From Methanomassiliicoccales archaeon (GTDB lineage: Archaea > Thermoplasmatota > Thermoplasmata > Sysuiplasmatales > Sysuiplasmataceae), in the NCBI GenBank assembly GCA_027365715.1, contig DAHXLZ010000033.1, positions 1 through 11,315 of the forward strand: a DNA stretch of 11,315 bases. Reading direction: 5' to 3'. A program made the translations under genes and the position numbers. Below the pieces are notes generated by a model. That model searched no databases. It saw nothing but the letters and a program-made list of their open reading frames with translations, and was not told the DNA's origin. Below are positions 1 through 6,927 of the stretch, in pieces. Numbering within the stretch: the stretch's first letter is position 1; every line of letters begins with the position of its first letter.

Positions 1-269
1 TGAAGAAGTTTGCAAACGCCCTGTCGAGTCTGTGCAGCACGTCCTGCAGAACCTGTGAATGCACTGAACCGTATTCTGCATTGTCTTCCTTCACAGCAGG
101 CAGTTCGTTCTGCTGCATGCTGTAATTGACACTGACACCGGCTCTGTATGGCACCGATTCTCTGTTCAAGCGCTGCATTGTAGAGCGTGCGGCAGAGCTC
201 CAGCTGGCTGTTGATGACGGCAGCCTGCCCGTCGGTCGGATAAATCCTGTATTTGAATGCCCTCTTCAT
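1..269 (-). pseudogene. tnpB: TnpB-type (IS200/IS605 OrfB) gene, 5' part, frameshifted and cut by the window edge
   Basis: The minus strand from ATG 269 begins MKRAFKYRIYPTDGQ and continues to an LCRTLYNAAL stretch. This is the N-terminal OrfB_IS605 helix-turn-helix pattern (R-x-YP-x-x-x-Q, then CR-x-x-YN-x-AL). The frame is good up to Ala40 (bases 152-150). From base 148 the family-like continuation (YRAGVSVNYS, then a segment ending VLHRLDRAFANFF) lies in the next frame, so one extra base, A on the minus strand near 149, separates the halves. The original frame stays open to the window edge but loses resemblance. An AGGA (279-276) sits 6 bases before the ATG. TnpB proteins are RNA-guided nucleases of IS200/IS605-type elements; the RuvC catalytic residues and any omega-RNA lie beyond base 1. 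No tnpA is visible on the upstream side. Family call fairly sure; frameshift could be real decay or a sequencing error. Confidence 0.75.
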
Positions 270-307
270 TCACATTCCTGTTTGTTCGGCAATGTAATCA
301 TATTCGC

Positions 308-316
308 ATTATTATA
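308..316. promoter_or_regulatory. Possible shared TATA element between divergent genes
   Basis: The AT-rich ATTATTATAG block lies between the tnpB start (269, minus) and the membrane-protein gene on the plus strand, and reads as a TATA-like element on both strands (CTATAATAAT on the minus). On the minus strand it would place a transcription start around 285-288, a short leader before ATG 269. On the plus strand it would place one around 338-343, making the upstream ATG at 343 nearly leaderless. Judged from spacing and composition only. Confidence 0.3.
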
Positions 317-366
317 GCTCGCTTTCATCCCACTGCTAAAGCATGCGGGATTTCCAGCTCGCAATG

Positions 367-375
367 TTAAAATAC
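367..375 (+). promoter_or_regulatory. Alternative TATA-like box for the 421 start
   Basis: TTAAAATAC lies about 50 bases before ATG 421. A start about 25 bases downstream would leave a leader containing the G-run at 403-408, which could act as a weak ribosome site 12 bases before the ATG. This competes with the promoter at 308-316 and the ATG at 343; the sequence alone cannot choose. Confidence 0.22.
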
Positions 376-420
376 GGGCTAAAACTGATTGAACATTCAC
401 GCAGGGGGGCTGCAAACTAC

Positions 421-948
421 ATGACAAGGAGGGATATTTTAGCGGTTGGAACTGTCATGCTTGTTATCGCGCTGCTCGTTTATTTCACCCCCGTACAGAC
501 CACTTTCTATGCAAACTACAATGCATTTTCCCCCTCACCGAAGCAGGGATGGTACGATCTTGGGCTGCTGTACATTCCGGCGGGCGACACGCTGTATGCC
601 AGACTGCTGTCGGAGTCAGCCATGGTTTTTGGCATCGTTGCACAGAATATGTGGGATGCTTTTGTGGCAGGCAACGCATCTGCTCCAGAATTCATTTCTT
701 CGATTCATGGCAGTTATGGTAGTGTTTCATTCACCCCGCGGAGCGGGACAGCGTTTTACCTTGTGGCGGGGGCATCATCAGGCAATGCGTTGCCTTCATT
801 CAAGACGATTATTGTCACCACCAGCCAGCACAGCCTCGAGGATTATGCGATTTTAGCCGCGCTGCCCGGACTCATTCTGGTTGTGCTATCCATGACATAT
901 GATCGATTCAAATCGGCGTGGTTCGGGGTTGTCAGAAGGCATAGATGA
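421..948 (+). CDS. Small membrane protein with extracellular beta-rich domain, function unknown
   Basis: From ATG 421 this is a 175-residue protein: basic start (MTRRD), a helix at about residues 6-23, an outside domain of about 115 residues, a second helix at about 142-159 and a basic tail ending VVRRHR. Charges predict both termini inside. The outer domain alternates short strands and turns (for example a GDTLYARL stretch, then GSYGSVSF, then GTAFYLVAG), the rhythm of a GOLD/emp24-like beta sandwich; that is inference from pattern, not a match I can confirm. An in-frame ATG at 343 would add 26 residues and cannot be excluded. I prefer 421 because the helix follows at once and a G-rich run precedes it. 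It is the only plus-strand gene here and its 3' end overlaps the convergent operon's last gene by 17 bases. I do not recognise the family. Confidence 0.72.
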   Translation: MTRRDILAVGTVMLVIALLVYFTPVQTTFYANYNAFSPSPKQGWYDLGLLYIPAGDTLYARLLSESAMVFGIVAQNMWDAFVAGNASAPEFISSIHGSYGSVSFTPRSGTAFYLVAGASSGNALPSFKTIIVTTSQHSLEDYAILAALPGLILVVLSMTYDRFKSAWFGVVRRHR

Positions 949-1315
949 CAAATGCAGCGGCAAAATAACAAAGGCCTATCAGCAGATATATGACAGTGAG
1001 AATGAACTGCTGCTTGAAGACGTATGCGAGGTCGTCATCTCCGAACGGTATCTTATGGTCAACAAGCTCCTTTACATACATTCTCGCGCCGAAATCCCAG
1101 AAGGCACCAACGAACATCACTGCAACGGATGAGATGGCGAGAACGTCTGGCATCACTTCTCTGTAATTGAACAGGTGCAGGTATCCGAACGGGGCCGGAA
1201 CCGCCAGGAGCAGGATCAGGATTCCAATCGGATAAAACGCGTAAGTCAATCTGGCTCTTCTCAATGCCTTTGCTGCCAGTCGAACTTCGGTTTGTTCGGC
1301 TCTGTCCAATTTCAT
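932..1315 (-). CDS. Three-helix membrane protein ending the transporter operon, function unknown
   Basis: A 127-residue protein with a charged, amphipathic N-terminus (residues 1-24, rich in R, K and E) and three hydrophobic segments at about 25-47, 57-75 and 104-126. A charged loop at about 78-96 (VKELVDHKIPFGDDDL) lies between the second and third helices, and the chain stops directly after the last helix. Its ATG is one base after the TGA of the ATPase gene (1319-1317), so translation is probably coupled, and no good independent ribosome site is seen. The position makes it a candidate accessory subunit or small partner of the importer, but nothing in the sequence shows a mechanism and it may simply be a passenger. 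Its stop lies inside the 3' end of the convergent plus-strand gene. Confidence 0.72.
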   Translation of the reverse strand: MKLDRAEQTEVRLAAKALRRARLTYAFYPIGILILLLAVPAPFGYLHLFNYREVMPDVLAISSVAVMFVGAFWDFGARMYVKELVDHKIPFGDDDLAYVFKQQFILTVIYLLIGLCYFAAAFVIYAF

Positions 1316-1316
1316 G

Positions 1317-3527
1317 TCATCCCGGACGCTTGGGCGAGCCTTTTTCCTTTATCTGTGTCAGCTGCTGTTGTGTGAAGTGGCAGAGGTACCAGTGGTTGCC
1401 AATCTCAATCTTGGGCGGTGGTGTGTCCCTGCACATATCCTGTCTGTAAACGCAACGATCGGAAAACCTGCATCCCGCCGGAACATTAACAGCATTGCCG
1501 ATGTCACCCATTATTTCAAGTGCGCCCGGATTCCAGTTTGGCGTTGGCACGGGAACAGCCTGTATGAGCGCCTTGGTGTAGGGATGCAGTGGATTTTTCA
1601 GAAGGCCCTCGGTTTCAGAAAGTTCAACGCCAACACCCAGATACATGACAAGAATCCGGTCAGCCAGGTACCTGGCTGAAGCGATGTCGTGTGTGATATA
1701 CACTATAGTCAGTCCGAGATTATCTCTCAAATTCAGCAGGAGATTCATGAAGCCTGCACGCAGTGAGACATCCAGCATCGAAATCGGTTCATCTGCGATG
1801 AGAAACTCGGGTTTGAGAACGAGCGCTCTCGCTGCCGCTACCCGCTGTCTCTCGCCTCCGGACAGTTCGTGCGGAAACCTGTCCAGGTAGTTCTCAGGGG
1901 GTCGCAGATTGACTGTGATCAGTGCTTCGTTTACCAATTCTACGACTTTGTTGGGATTCCTCGTTACCTTATGTGCGATTACAGGTTCCTGTACGATGTC
2001 AAAAACAGTCATCTTTGGATCGAGTGAATCGTACGGATCCTGAAAAATCATCTGTGTCTGCCGGCGGAAAGAGCGGTAATTCTTCCCGCCATCTCCCAGT
2101 TCTCCAGAACCCACATCGATAAACGGGCTGTTTGCTTCCTGGCTCCCGGTGTCGACTGCTTTGAGTCTGAAAAATAACTTACCACCGGTAGGCTTGAGCA
2201 AAGCGAGCAGTGTTTTGCCCAGCGTTGTCTTGCCGCTTCCGCTTTCACCGACTATGCCAAAAACTTCATTCTCGCCAATTTCCACAGTTATATCATCTAC
2301 CGCGCGCACGACTTTTCCATTGACATTGCTGCTGAACACTGCTCCGAATAGAGTTGAGCGGATATCGAAAAACTTCGACAGACCTTCTGTCCTGATGAGC
2401 GGCCGGAGCGATGATGGCGGCATACGGCGCATTTCCAAAACCCTGTCTTTGAATTTATTCGCAGCAGTGAGCTTTCCTGAAAATACATCGGATGCGAAGT
2501 GGCAGGCGCTGAAATGATTCGCTTCCACCTCCACTAACGGAGGATCCTTTTCACTGCAGATATCATTCGCGAAAATACACCTTGGTGCAAATCTGCACCC
2601 CGACGGGGGTGAAATAGGATCAGGCGGCGATCCGGGAATGCCTGCCAGCATTTCCCGGGACTTTGCAATGGAAGGATAACTTTCCAGCAGCGCCCTTGTA
2701 TACGGGTTGCCTGAAGACTCGTAAATATCACCGATACTGCCAATCTCCATGATCCTGCCGGCATACATGATCGCGACTCTGTCTGCGAGCTGTGCAACGA
2801 CGCCTATATCATGTGAAATTACAATCATCGAGTCGATATCCGACTTCTTCAGTTTTTTCAGTTCGAAGATTATCCTCGCCTGTGTAATCACGTCCAGGCC
2901 GGTAGTAGGCTCGTCGGCTATTACAAGTCGCGGCTTGAGTGCGAGAGCCATGGCGATCACTGCCCGCTGCTTCATTCCGCCGCTGAGTTCGTGTGGATAA
3001 GCCGTTAGAACCGAAGGGTTGAGGCCTGCGTGTTTTACAGTTTCCACCACACTTTCATGGATTTGCTCTTCGTCCATATCCGTGTGCAGCCTGTAAGCTT
3101 CGCCGATCTGTCTCTCAATGGTGTATACAGGATTAAAAGCATTCATGGAGCCCTGAAATACCATGGAGATGCCTTTCCACCTGATGTTCCGCAGCTTCTC
3201 AGAGAGCATGTTCCTTGTCTTTCTTTTTAGCCTGCGGGAAGCTTTACCGGAAAATTCCGCACTTGTAACCGTCTCATCCTGAAAATTCACTTCTCCCGTC
3301 ACCATGGCGTTTTCCGGTAAAAGGGAAATGATGGCTGTGGCCAGAGTGGTTTTGCCCGAGCCGCTTTCGCCAAGGATTCCAAGAGTCTCGCCGTCTAACA
3401 GTTCGAGATTTATGTGGTCCAGTGCATTAACAACCCCGTCGTCTGTTTCAAAGGTTATGGAAAGATCCCTGATTGTAATCACTCTGTCTCTTGTTTCAGA
3501 CGCCCCTGTCCCAACAGCGGACTGCAT
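1317..3527 (-). CDS. Fused DppD-DppF double ATPase of a peptide ABC importer
   Basis: A 736-residue protein that supplies both nucleotide-binding domains of a peptide/nickel-type importer, normally two genes of about 330 residues each. First half (DppD-like): Walker A GESGSGKTT at 53-61, Q-loop Gln125, signature LSGGMKQ 181-187, Walker B LVIADEP 201-207, switch His239, then the oligopeptide C-terminal region with Cys311, 317, 324 and 342. Second half (DppF-like): Walker A 427-435, Q-loop Gln496, signature LSGGERQ 555-561, Walker B FLIADEP 575-581, His613, and Cys686, 692, 699 and 716. All catalytic motifs look intact in both halves, so both ATP sites should work. The four-cysteine sets match those known to hold a [4Fe-4S] cluster in some DppD/DppF proteins. 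ATG 3527 is chosen because AGGAG (3541-3537) lies 9 bases before it and it starts 2 bases after the permease C stop; a longer open frame to 3926 only shadows permease C. Confidence 0.93.
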   Translation of the reverse strand: MQSAVGTGASETRDRVITIRDLSITFETDDGVVNALDHINLELLDGETLGILGESGSGKTTLATAIISLLPENAMVTGEVNFQDETVTSAEFSGKASRRLKRKTRNMLSEKLRNIRWKGISMVFQGSMNAFNPVYTIERQIGEAYRLHTDMDEEQIHESVVETVKHAGLNPSVLTAYPHELSGGMKQRAVIAMALALKPRLVIADEPTTGLDVITQARIIFELKKLKKSDIDSMIVISHDIGVVAQLADRVAIMYAGRIMEIGSIGDIYESSGNPYTRALLESYPSIAKSREMLAGIPGSPPDPISPPSGCRFAPRCIFANDICSEKDPPLVEVEANHFSACHFASDVFSGKLTAANKFKDRVLEMRRMPPSSLRPLIRTEGLSKFFDIRSTLFGAVFSSNVNGKVVRAVDDITVEIGENEVFGIVGESGSGKTTLGKTLLALLKPTGGKLFFRLKAVDTGSQEANSPFIDVGSGELGDGGKNYRSFRRQTQMIFQDPYDSLDPKMTVFDIVQEPVIAHKVTRNPNKVVELVNEALITVNLRPPENYLDRFPHELSGGERQRVAAARALVLKPEFLIADEPISMLDVSLRAGFMNLLLNLRDNLGLTIVYITHDIASARYLADRILVMYLGVGVELSETEGLLKNPLHPYTKALIQAVPVPTPNWNPGALEIMGDIGNAVNVPAGCRFSDRCVYRQDMCRDTPPPKIEIGNHWYLCHFTQQQLTQIKEKGSPKRPG

Positions 3528-3529
3528 TC

Positions 3530-5800
3530 CTATCTTCTCCTGAGTCTTGGATTGACAACCTCGTCGAGACCTCTCGACACGAATACAAATGCGAAAACGA
3601 ACATTGTCAGGGCTATTGTTGGCGGCAGTACCCACCATGGTGCCTGTGCGGCGATATAAAAGTTGGAAAGGAGCGCGTTGAGCATGCTGCCCCATGTCGG
3701 TATCTTGAGGGATGCGACACCGAGAAACTGCAATGTTGAAACACCGGCAACAGCACCCCCAATTCCTATTGCAGTGAGATAAGCCAGAAGAGGCGTCATA
3801 TTGCTGAGCATATGCCTCCTGAGAATCTGGAGACTTCCTGCGCCGGAGACCCTTGCCGCCTCTATAAAAGCGTGCGTTTTCAGGGATTTGACGACGCCGA
3901 TAAGAGTGAACGTGGCAAATGGCCATCCTACGGCTGTCAGAATGAGTATAATATTGAAGAAATTTTTTGGAAGGATTGATGACAGCACTATCAGCAGCGC
4001 GATGAATGGGATTAGGAATATCACGAGCGAAAATGTCTCCAGTACCGAGCCGAGGAAACCGCCAATATAACCAATGGCCATTGCAAAAACAACTGAGATT
4101 ATAATGGTGCCCAAAGCTACCAGTATACCAATCTCCCAGTCAACAGGGAAGCTTGCCACCCAGAAACTCCAGAGATCCTGTCCATATATGTTGGTGCCGA
4201 ACAGATAGGTATTGCCGGATGGCGCATGCAGAGTCGGCGGGATGGGGTTTATATCCCTGCCCGATCCGGAGTAGGCCACGATATGGCCGTTGTTTGTGAC
4301 AAAGCCAAATGATGTTCTTCCTGTAGCTGCATTCTTGAACAGAATGGGTGAGGATATTGTAATACCGGAGGAATAGCTGGCGAACCACTGGATGGGGTAT
4401 TGGGAAAGCGGAACTGCTACAGCCAGCACTGAACCGGTTGGAGTTGAGAGTATGAAACTCGAAGTGTCGGGATCATACAGCGGCCTGTTCGAGAAAATAC
4501 CATTGCTTGATGGAAGAGCTAAGAAGGAATTTTTGTAGGAAAGCTTCCCCACTCCTGCGAGGACATAAAGTTTACCCTGTGTTGTTACATCAATATATGA
4601 CGGAAAACCTGAGCTTCCCTGGGTAGTGCCGAAGTTGAGTATCTGTGACGGAGGGGAAAATAACTTCACTTGGGTGCCGTTGGACAGGTACACCGCGTAC
4701 AGAGAATTCCCGCTGGAGACGAGCGCAACATTATAGGTGTTGACGCCGAGCTGATAATCCACAGGTATAACAGGTGCAATGGTCGTGTCTACAGGAGACG
4801 TGAAATTGCTCTGCCACAGGAGATTTCCATGAGCTGAGCCGAAACTGTATAGCGTAGAGTCCTGAGCGATTATCACGGCGGCGTTTGGGACGTCGTTGGG
4901 TGCAAAGTTTGCCCCATAGTACACAGGAGTCGATGGAGCAGAAGTTCCTGGAAGTTTCAATGACCAGCGGATTGACAGTGGATTGTCATAATAACTCTGA
5001 AGAAGGTATGAACCAGTTGAGGCGTTCCGAACGACAATAAAAACAGATCCCGATTGAAACACGCCTGATGCTGATGCGGACTTCTGATAAAACGGAACCC
5101 ATGCAGGGAGAGGTGAAACTGAAGGCGGCGAGCTTGAGACCGGCTGCATGATGATGCTGCCATTGACGACAGCTGTCTCGTTGGAAACAAGATGCGGCGT
5201 GCCTGTTCCGGGTCTCGAGTTGAGCCATTGTATCTGACTGAGGCTTAATTCTCCCGAGGACGTTCCTACAAGAAGATAGTTGTTGTATTGAAACGCAGAG
5301 TAACCACGAGAGCCGAAATATGTGAAATTGGAAAGCGAAAATACTGTCGGTGAAAACGCATAGCCGCCGGAAACATTTACAGTTTCGAGAAGAAATTGAG
5401 AACGGTTCTGAGTGGTTGGGCTGCCCCCCAGACCGAGGCCGTACTCCAGACCGCCAGGCGTTCCGGCATAAAGGAGATAAGATCCCTTACTCGCGAGTGT
5501 GTATGCAGAAGGCGAATTGACGCTTCCGTTATTGACGAATGAGTGTGTAACGTAACTGTTCAGCTCAACAGTCGGTCTGTACGTGTCCTCTGCGGGGGCA
5601 AAAAATGTCAGCGGCTGATGCAGTTCAAGAAGAGGCGACAGTATTGCCACGATCGCAAAAAACAGAAGAATGTAAAAACCGGCTTTGCCGTAGCTTGACC
5701 GGTAATACACTTTCCACATTTTTCTGAGTCTTCCAAGCTGGAAACCGAGCCTTTCCCTTCTGAAGCTCTGTTGCAGTTCCGGTTGTTCTTGTCGTGTCAT
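3530..5800 (-). CDS. dppC: Peptide ABC importer permease C with a large PQQ-like extracellular insertion
   Basis: A 756-residue permease where about 300 is usual. Residues 1-40 are basic and cytoplasmic; helix 1 is at about 41-58. The normal family fold resumes at about 525: GTNIYGQD (535-542) corresponds to the family's GTDxxGRD motif, helices follow at about 556-575, 586-608, 613-634, 670-690 and 722-742, and the EAA loop that docks on the ATPase is at 647-668 (EAARVSGAG, with His663). Between lie about 460 extra residues predicted to be outside. They contain repeated W-x-(n)-S/T-P-hydrophobic units typical of PQQ-like propeller blades (RWSLKLPGTSAPSTPV, LWQSNFTSPVDTTIAPV, QWFASYSSGITISSPI), short glycine turns and several N-X-S/T sequons. 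A GAGG (5811-5808) that overlaps the permease B stop lies 7 bases before ATG 5800. Permease identity is certain; propeller fold and blade number are inferred. Confidence 0.93.
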   Translation of the reverse strand: MTRQEQPELQQSFRRERLGFQLGRLRKMWKVYYRSSYGKAGFYILLFFAIVAILSPLLELHQPLTFFAPAEDTYRPTVELNSYVTHSFVNNGSVNSPSAYTLASKGSYLLYAGTPGGLEYGLGLGGSPTTQNRSQFLLETVNVSGGYAFSPTVFSLSNFTYFGSRGYSAFQYNNYLLVGTSSGELSLSQIQWLNSRPGTGTPHLVSNETAVVNGSIIMQPVSSSPPSVSPLPAWVPFYQKSASASGVFQSGSVFIVVRNASTGSYLLQSYYDNPLSIRWSLKLPGTSAPSTPVYYGANFAPNDVPNAAVIIAQDSTLYSFGSAHGNLLWQSNFTSPVDTTIAPVIPVDYQLGVNTYNVALVSSGNSLYAVYLSNGTQVKLFSPPSQILNFGTTQGSSGFPSYIDVTTQGKLYVLAGVGKLSYKNSFLALPSSNGIFSNRPLYDPDTSSFILSTPTGSVLAVAVPLSQYPIQWFASYSSGITISSPILFKNAATGRTSFGFVTNNGHIVAYSGSGRDINPIPPTLHAPSGNTYLFGTNIYGQDLWSFWVASFPVDWEIGILVALGTIIISVVFAMAIGYIGGFLGSVLETFSLVIFLIPFIALLIVLSSILPKNFFNIILILTAVGWPFATFTLIGVVKSLKTHAFIEAARVSGAGSLQILRRHMLSNMTPLLAYLTAIGIGGAVAGVSTLQFLGVASLKIPTWGSMLNALLSNFYIAAQAPWWVLPPTIALTMFVFAFVFVSRGLDEVVNPRLRRR

Positions 5801-5809
5801 CAGGATGCC

Positions 5810-6793
5810 TCACAGGCTTATTCTGGGGTCTATCCATGCATGTATAAAATCCAGTGCCGAATAAACGAGTATTACTATTAGAGAGATAACGAAAAGGGCG
5901 CCTTCGCTTAGCGGGTAATCCTCAGTGAGGGTTGCATCGTAAAGTTTATGACCTATGCCCGGCCACGAAAATATTATTTCCACTATCACGGCACCGCTCG
6001 TCAAAAGCGCGAATTCGAGCGCCATTCTTGTCGATATCGGAATCATCGCATTCCGTGCGGCGTGATGGAACATTATTGTCCGCTCAGGAACACCCTTAGC
6101 CCTCGCAGTAGTTATGAAGTCCTCCCCGAGCACGGACACCATGGCTGCCCTCATTGTAAGCACATGGGCCGCAATTTCAATGAAGACAAGACTGAGCAGG
6201 GGCAGTGCCATTTTATACAGAACATATTCCGCATTGGCCAGTGAGAAATGGGTGAGATAATATGCCGGGAAGCCTGATCGCACAGGGAAGATGCGGAAGT
6301 ATGCCACCAGGTAAACATAGAGCATTATGGCGAGGACAAAATAAGGTATCGAACTCAGGAGCAGGCTGCTGGTATTAATCGCAGCCTCGCTCCGCTTTCC
6401 ACGCATCCAGGTGGCAATTATGCCGATTGGAAGACCGAACACAAATGAGAGAACTGCCGCTGTGCCGAGGAGTAAAAGCGTATAAGGCATTGCAGATGTT
6501 ATGACCTGCATAACGCTTTCCTGCCTGTAGAAGTCAAATCCGAAGTTGAATGTGAACATATCCTTCATGTAAATGAGAAAGCCTGTAAAACTCCACTTTC
6601 CTCCTGAAAGCCCGAGTGATGCTTCTATGGCTTTAAGTTCACCAGGCGGAAGATTTTTGCCCTTTGCACCAATGAGGAACAGTTCAGCCGGGTTCCCGGG
6701 CATCAGCCTGAATATTACAAACAGAACCACGGCCATAACAAGTATCAGAACGAGAATCTGGATCACTTTTCTCGCAAGTAAATACGGATTCAT
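5810..6793 (-). CDS. dppB: Peptide ABC importer permease B
   Basis: A 327-residue inner-membrane subunit of normal length for the DppB/OppB family, pairing with permease C to form the pore. Helix 1 is at about 10-30 and is followed by the family motif FRLMPGNPAE (28-37). Further helices are at about 102-125, 145-168, 195-215, 258-275 and 297-318. The EAA cytoplasmic loop that contacts the ATPase is at about 224-252 (EDFITTARAKGVPERTI, then HHAARNAMIPI), and the late family signature FSWPGIGHKLYDA is at 275-287. The protein ends IDPRISL, also typical. Its TGA (5812-5810) is 9 bases before the permease C start, and the ribosome site for C overlaps it. The ATG at 6793 follows only a weak AGGTCAGGT-type site (about 6801-6808). 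No insertion or truncation is seen, in contrast to its partner. Confidence 0.95.
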   Translation of the reverse strand: MNPYLLARKVIQILVLILVMAVVLFVIFRLMPGNPAELFLIGAKGKNLPPGELKAIEASLGLSGGKWSFTGFLIYMKDMFTFNFGFDFYRQESVMQVITSAMPYTLLLLGTAAVLSFVFGLPIGIIATWMRGKRSEAAINTSSLLLSSIPYFVLAIMLYVYLVAYFRIFPVRSGFPAYYLTHFSLANAEYVLYKMALPLLSLVFIEIAAHVLTMRAAMVSVLGEDFITTARAKGVPERTIMFHHAARNAMIPISTRMALEFALLTSGAVIVEIIFSWPGIGHKLYDATLTEDYPLSEGALFVISLIVILVYSALDFIHAWIDPRISL

Positions 6794-6828
6794 TTGATGA
6801 CCTGACCTTTAATCAACTGCATCATGCC

Positions 6829-6840
6829 ATATCTATTAAT
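6829..6840 (-). promoter_or_regulatory. Possible internal TATA box upstream of permease B
   Basis: On the minus strand ATTAATAGATAT ends 36 bases before the permease B ATG, which would place a start at about 6808-6810 with a leader of about 15 bases. If real, the permease and ATPase genes could be transcribed independently of the receptor gene. Based on composition and spacing only. Confidence 0.25.
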
Positions 6841-6869
6841 CCCTTGAGCTGAAATCGTGACAAAAGCTG

Positions 6870-6905
6870 TTCAGGCACGCAGCGCTGCCGGCTGCGTAGC
6901 CTGAA
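6870..6905 (-). terminator. Strong hairpin between receptor and permease genes
   Basis: On the minus strand TTCAGGCTACGCAGC and GCTGCGTGCCTGAA pair over 14 base pairs with one bulged base (6898) around a 7-base loop (6890-6884). It starts 17 bases after the receptor stop and is followed by a short CTTTTG. The stem is GC-rich and the T-run weak, so it may be a partial terminator or a structure that protects the 3' end of the receptor message. Either would give more receptor than permease, as is common in binding-protein operons. Pairing is seen directly; the role is inferred. Confidence 0.55.
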
Positions 6906-6927
6906 TTAAGAAATTTACGTCTTAATT
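6904..6927. repeat. Short AT-rich inverted repeat at the receptor stop
   Basis: AATTAAG (6904-6910) and CTTAATT (6921-6927) form a 7-bp inverted repeat with a 10-base loop that overlaps the receptor stop codon (6924-6922). It lies just before the larger hairpin in the minus-strand transcript and shares its first bases, so the two structures would be alternatives. May be chance in AT-rich sequence. Confidence 0.3.

Noticed and set aside
120..152. Programmed frameshifting in tnpB
   Set aside because: No slippery run is present around GCCATAC and TnpB genes are not known to use frameshifting.
446..856. Overlapping open frames in the left membrane gene (446-856 plus, 485-679 minus)
   Set aside because: Composition rich in Cys, Arg and His, no domain logic; shadows of the 421-948 gene.
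1314..1679. Plus-strand open frame opposite the ATPase 3' end
   Set aside because: Antisense shadow of the DppF-like C-terminal region.
3528..3926. N-terminal extension of the ATPase frame
   Set aside because: It overlaps conserved permease C coding sequence, is Arg/Cys-rich and unlike any ABC protein; a good ribosome site precedes ATG 3527.
5948..6244. Plus-strand open frame opposite permease B
   Set aside because: Antisense to conserved permease motifs, no ribosome site, unlike any known family.
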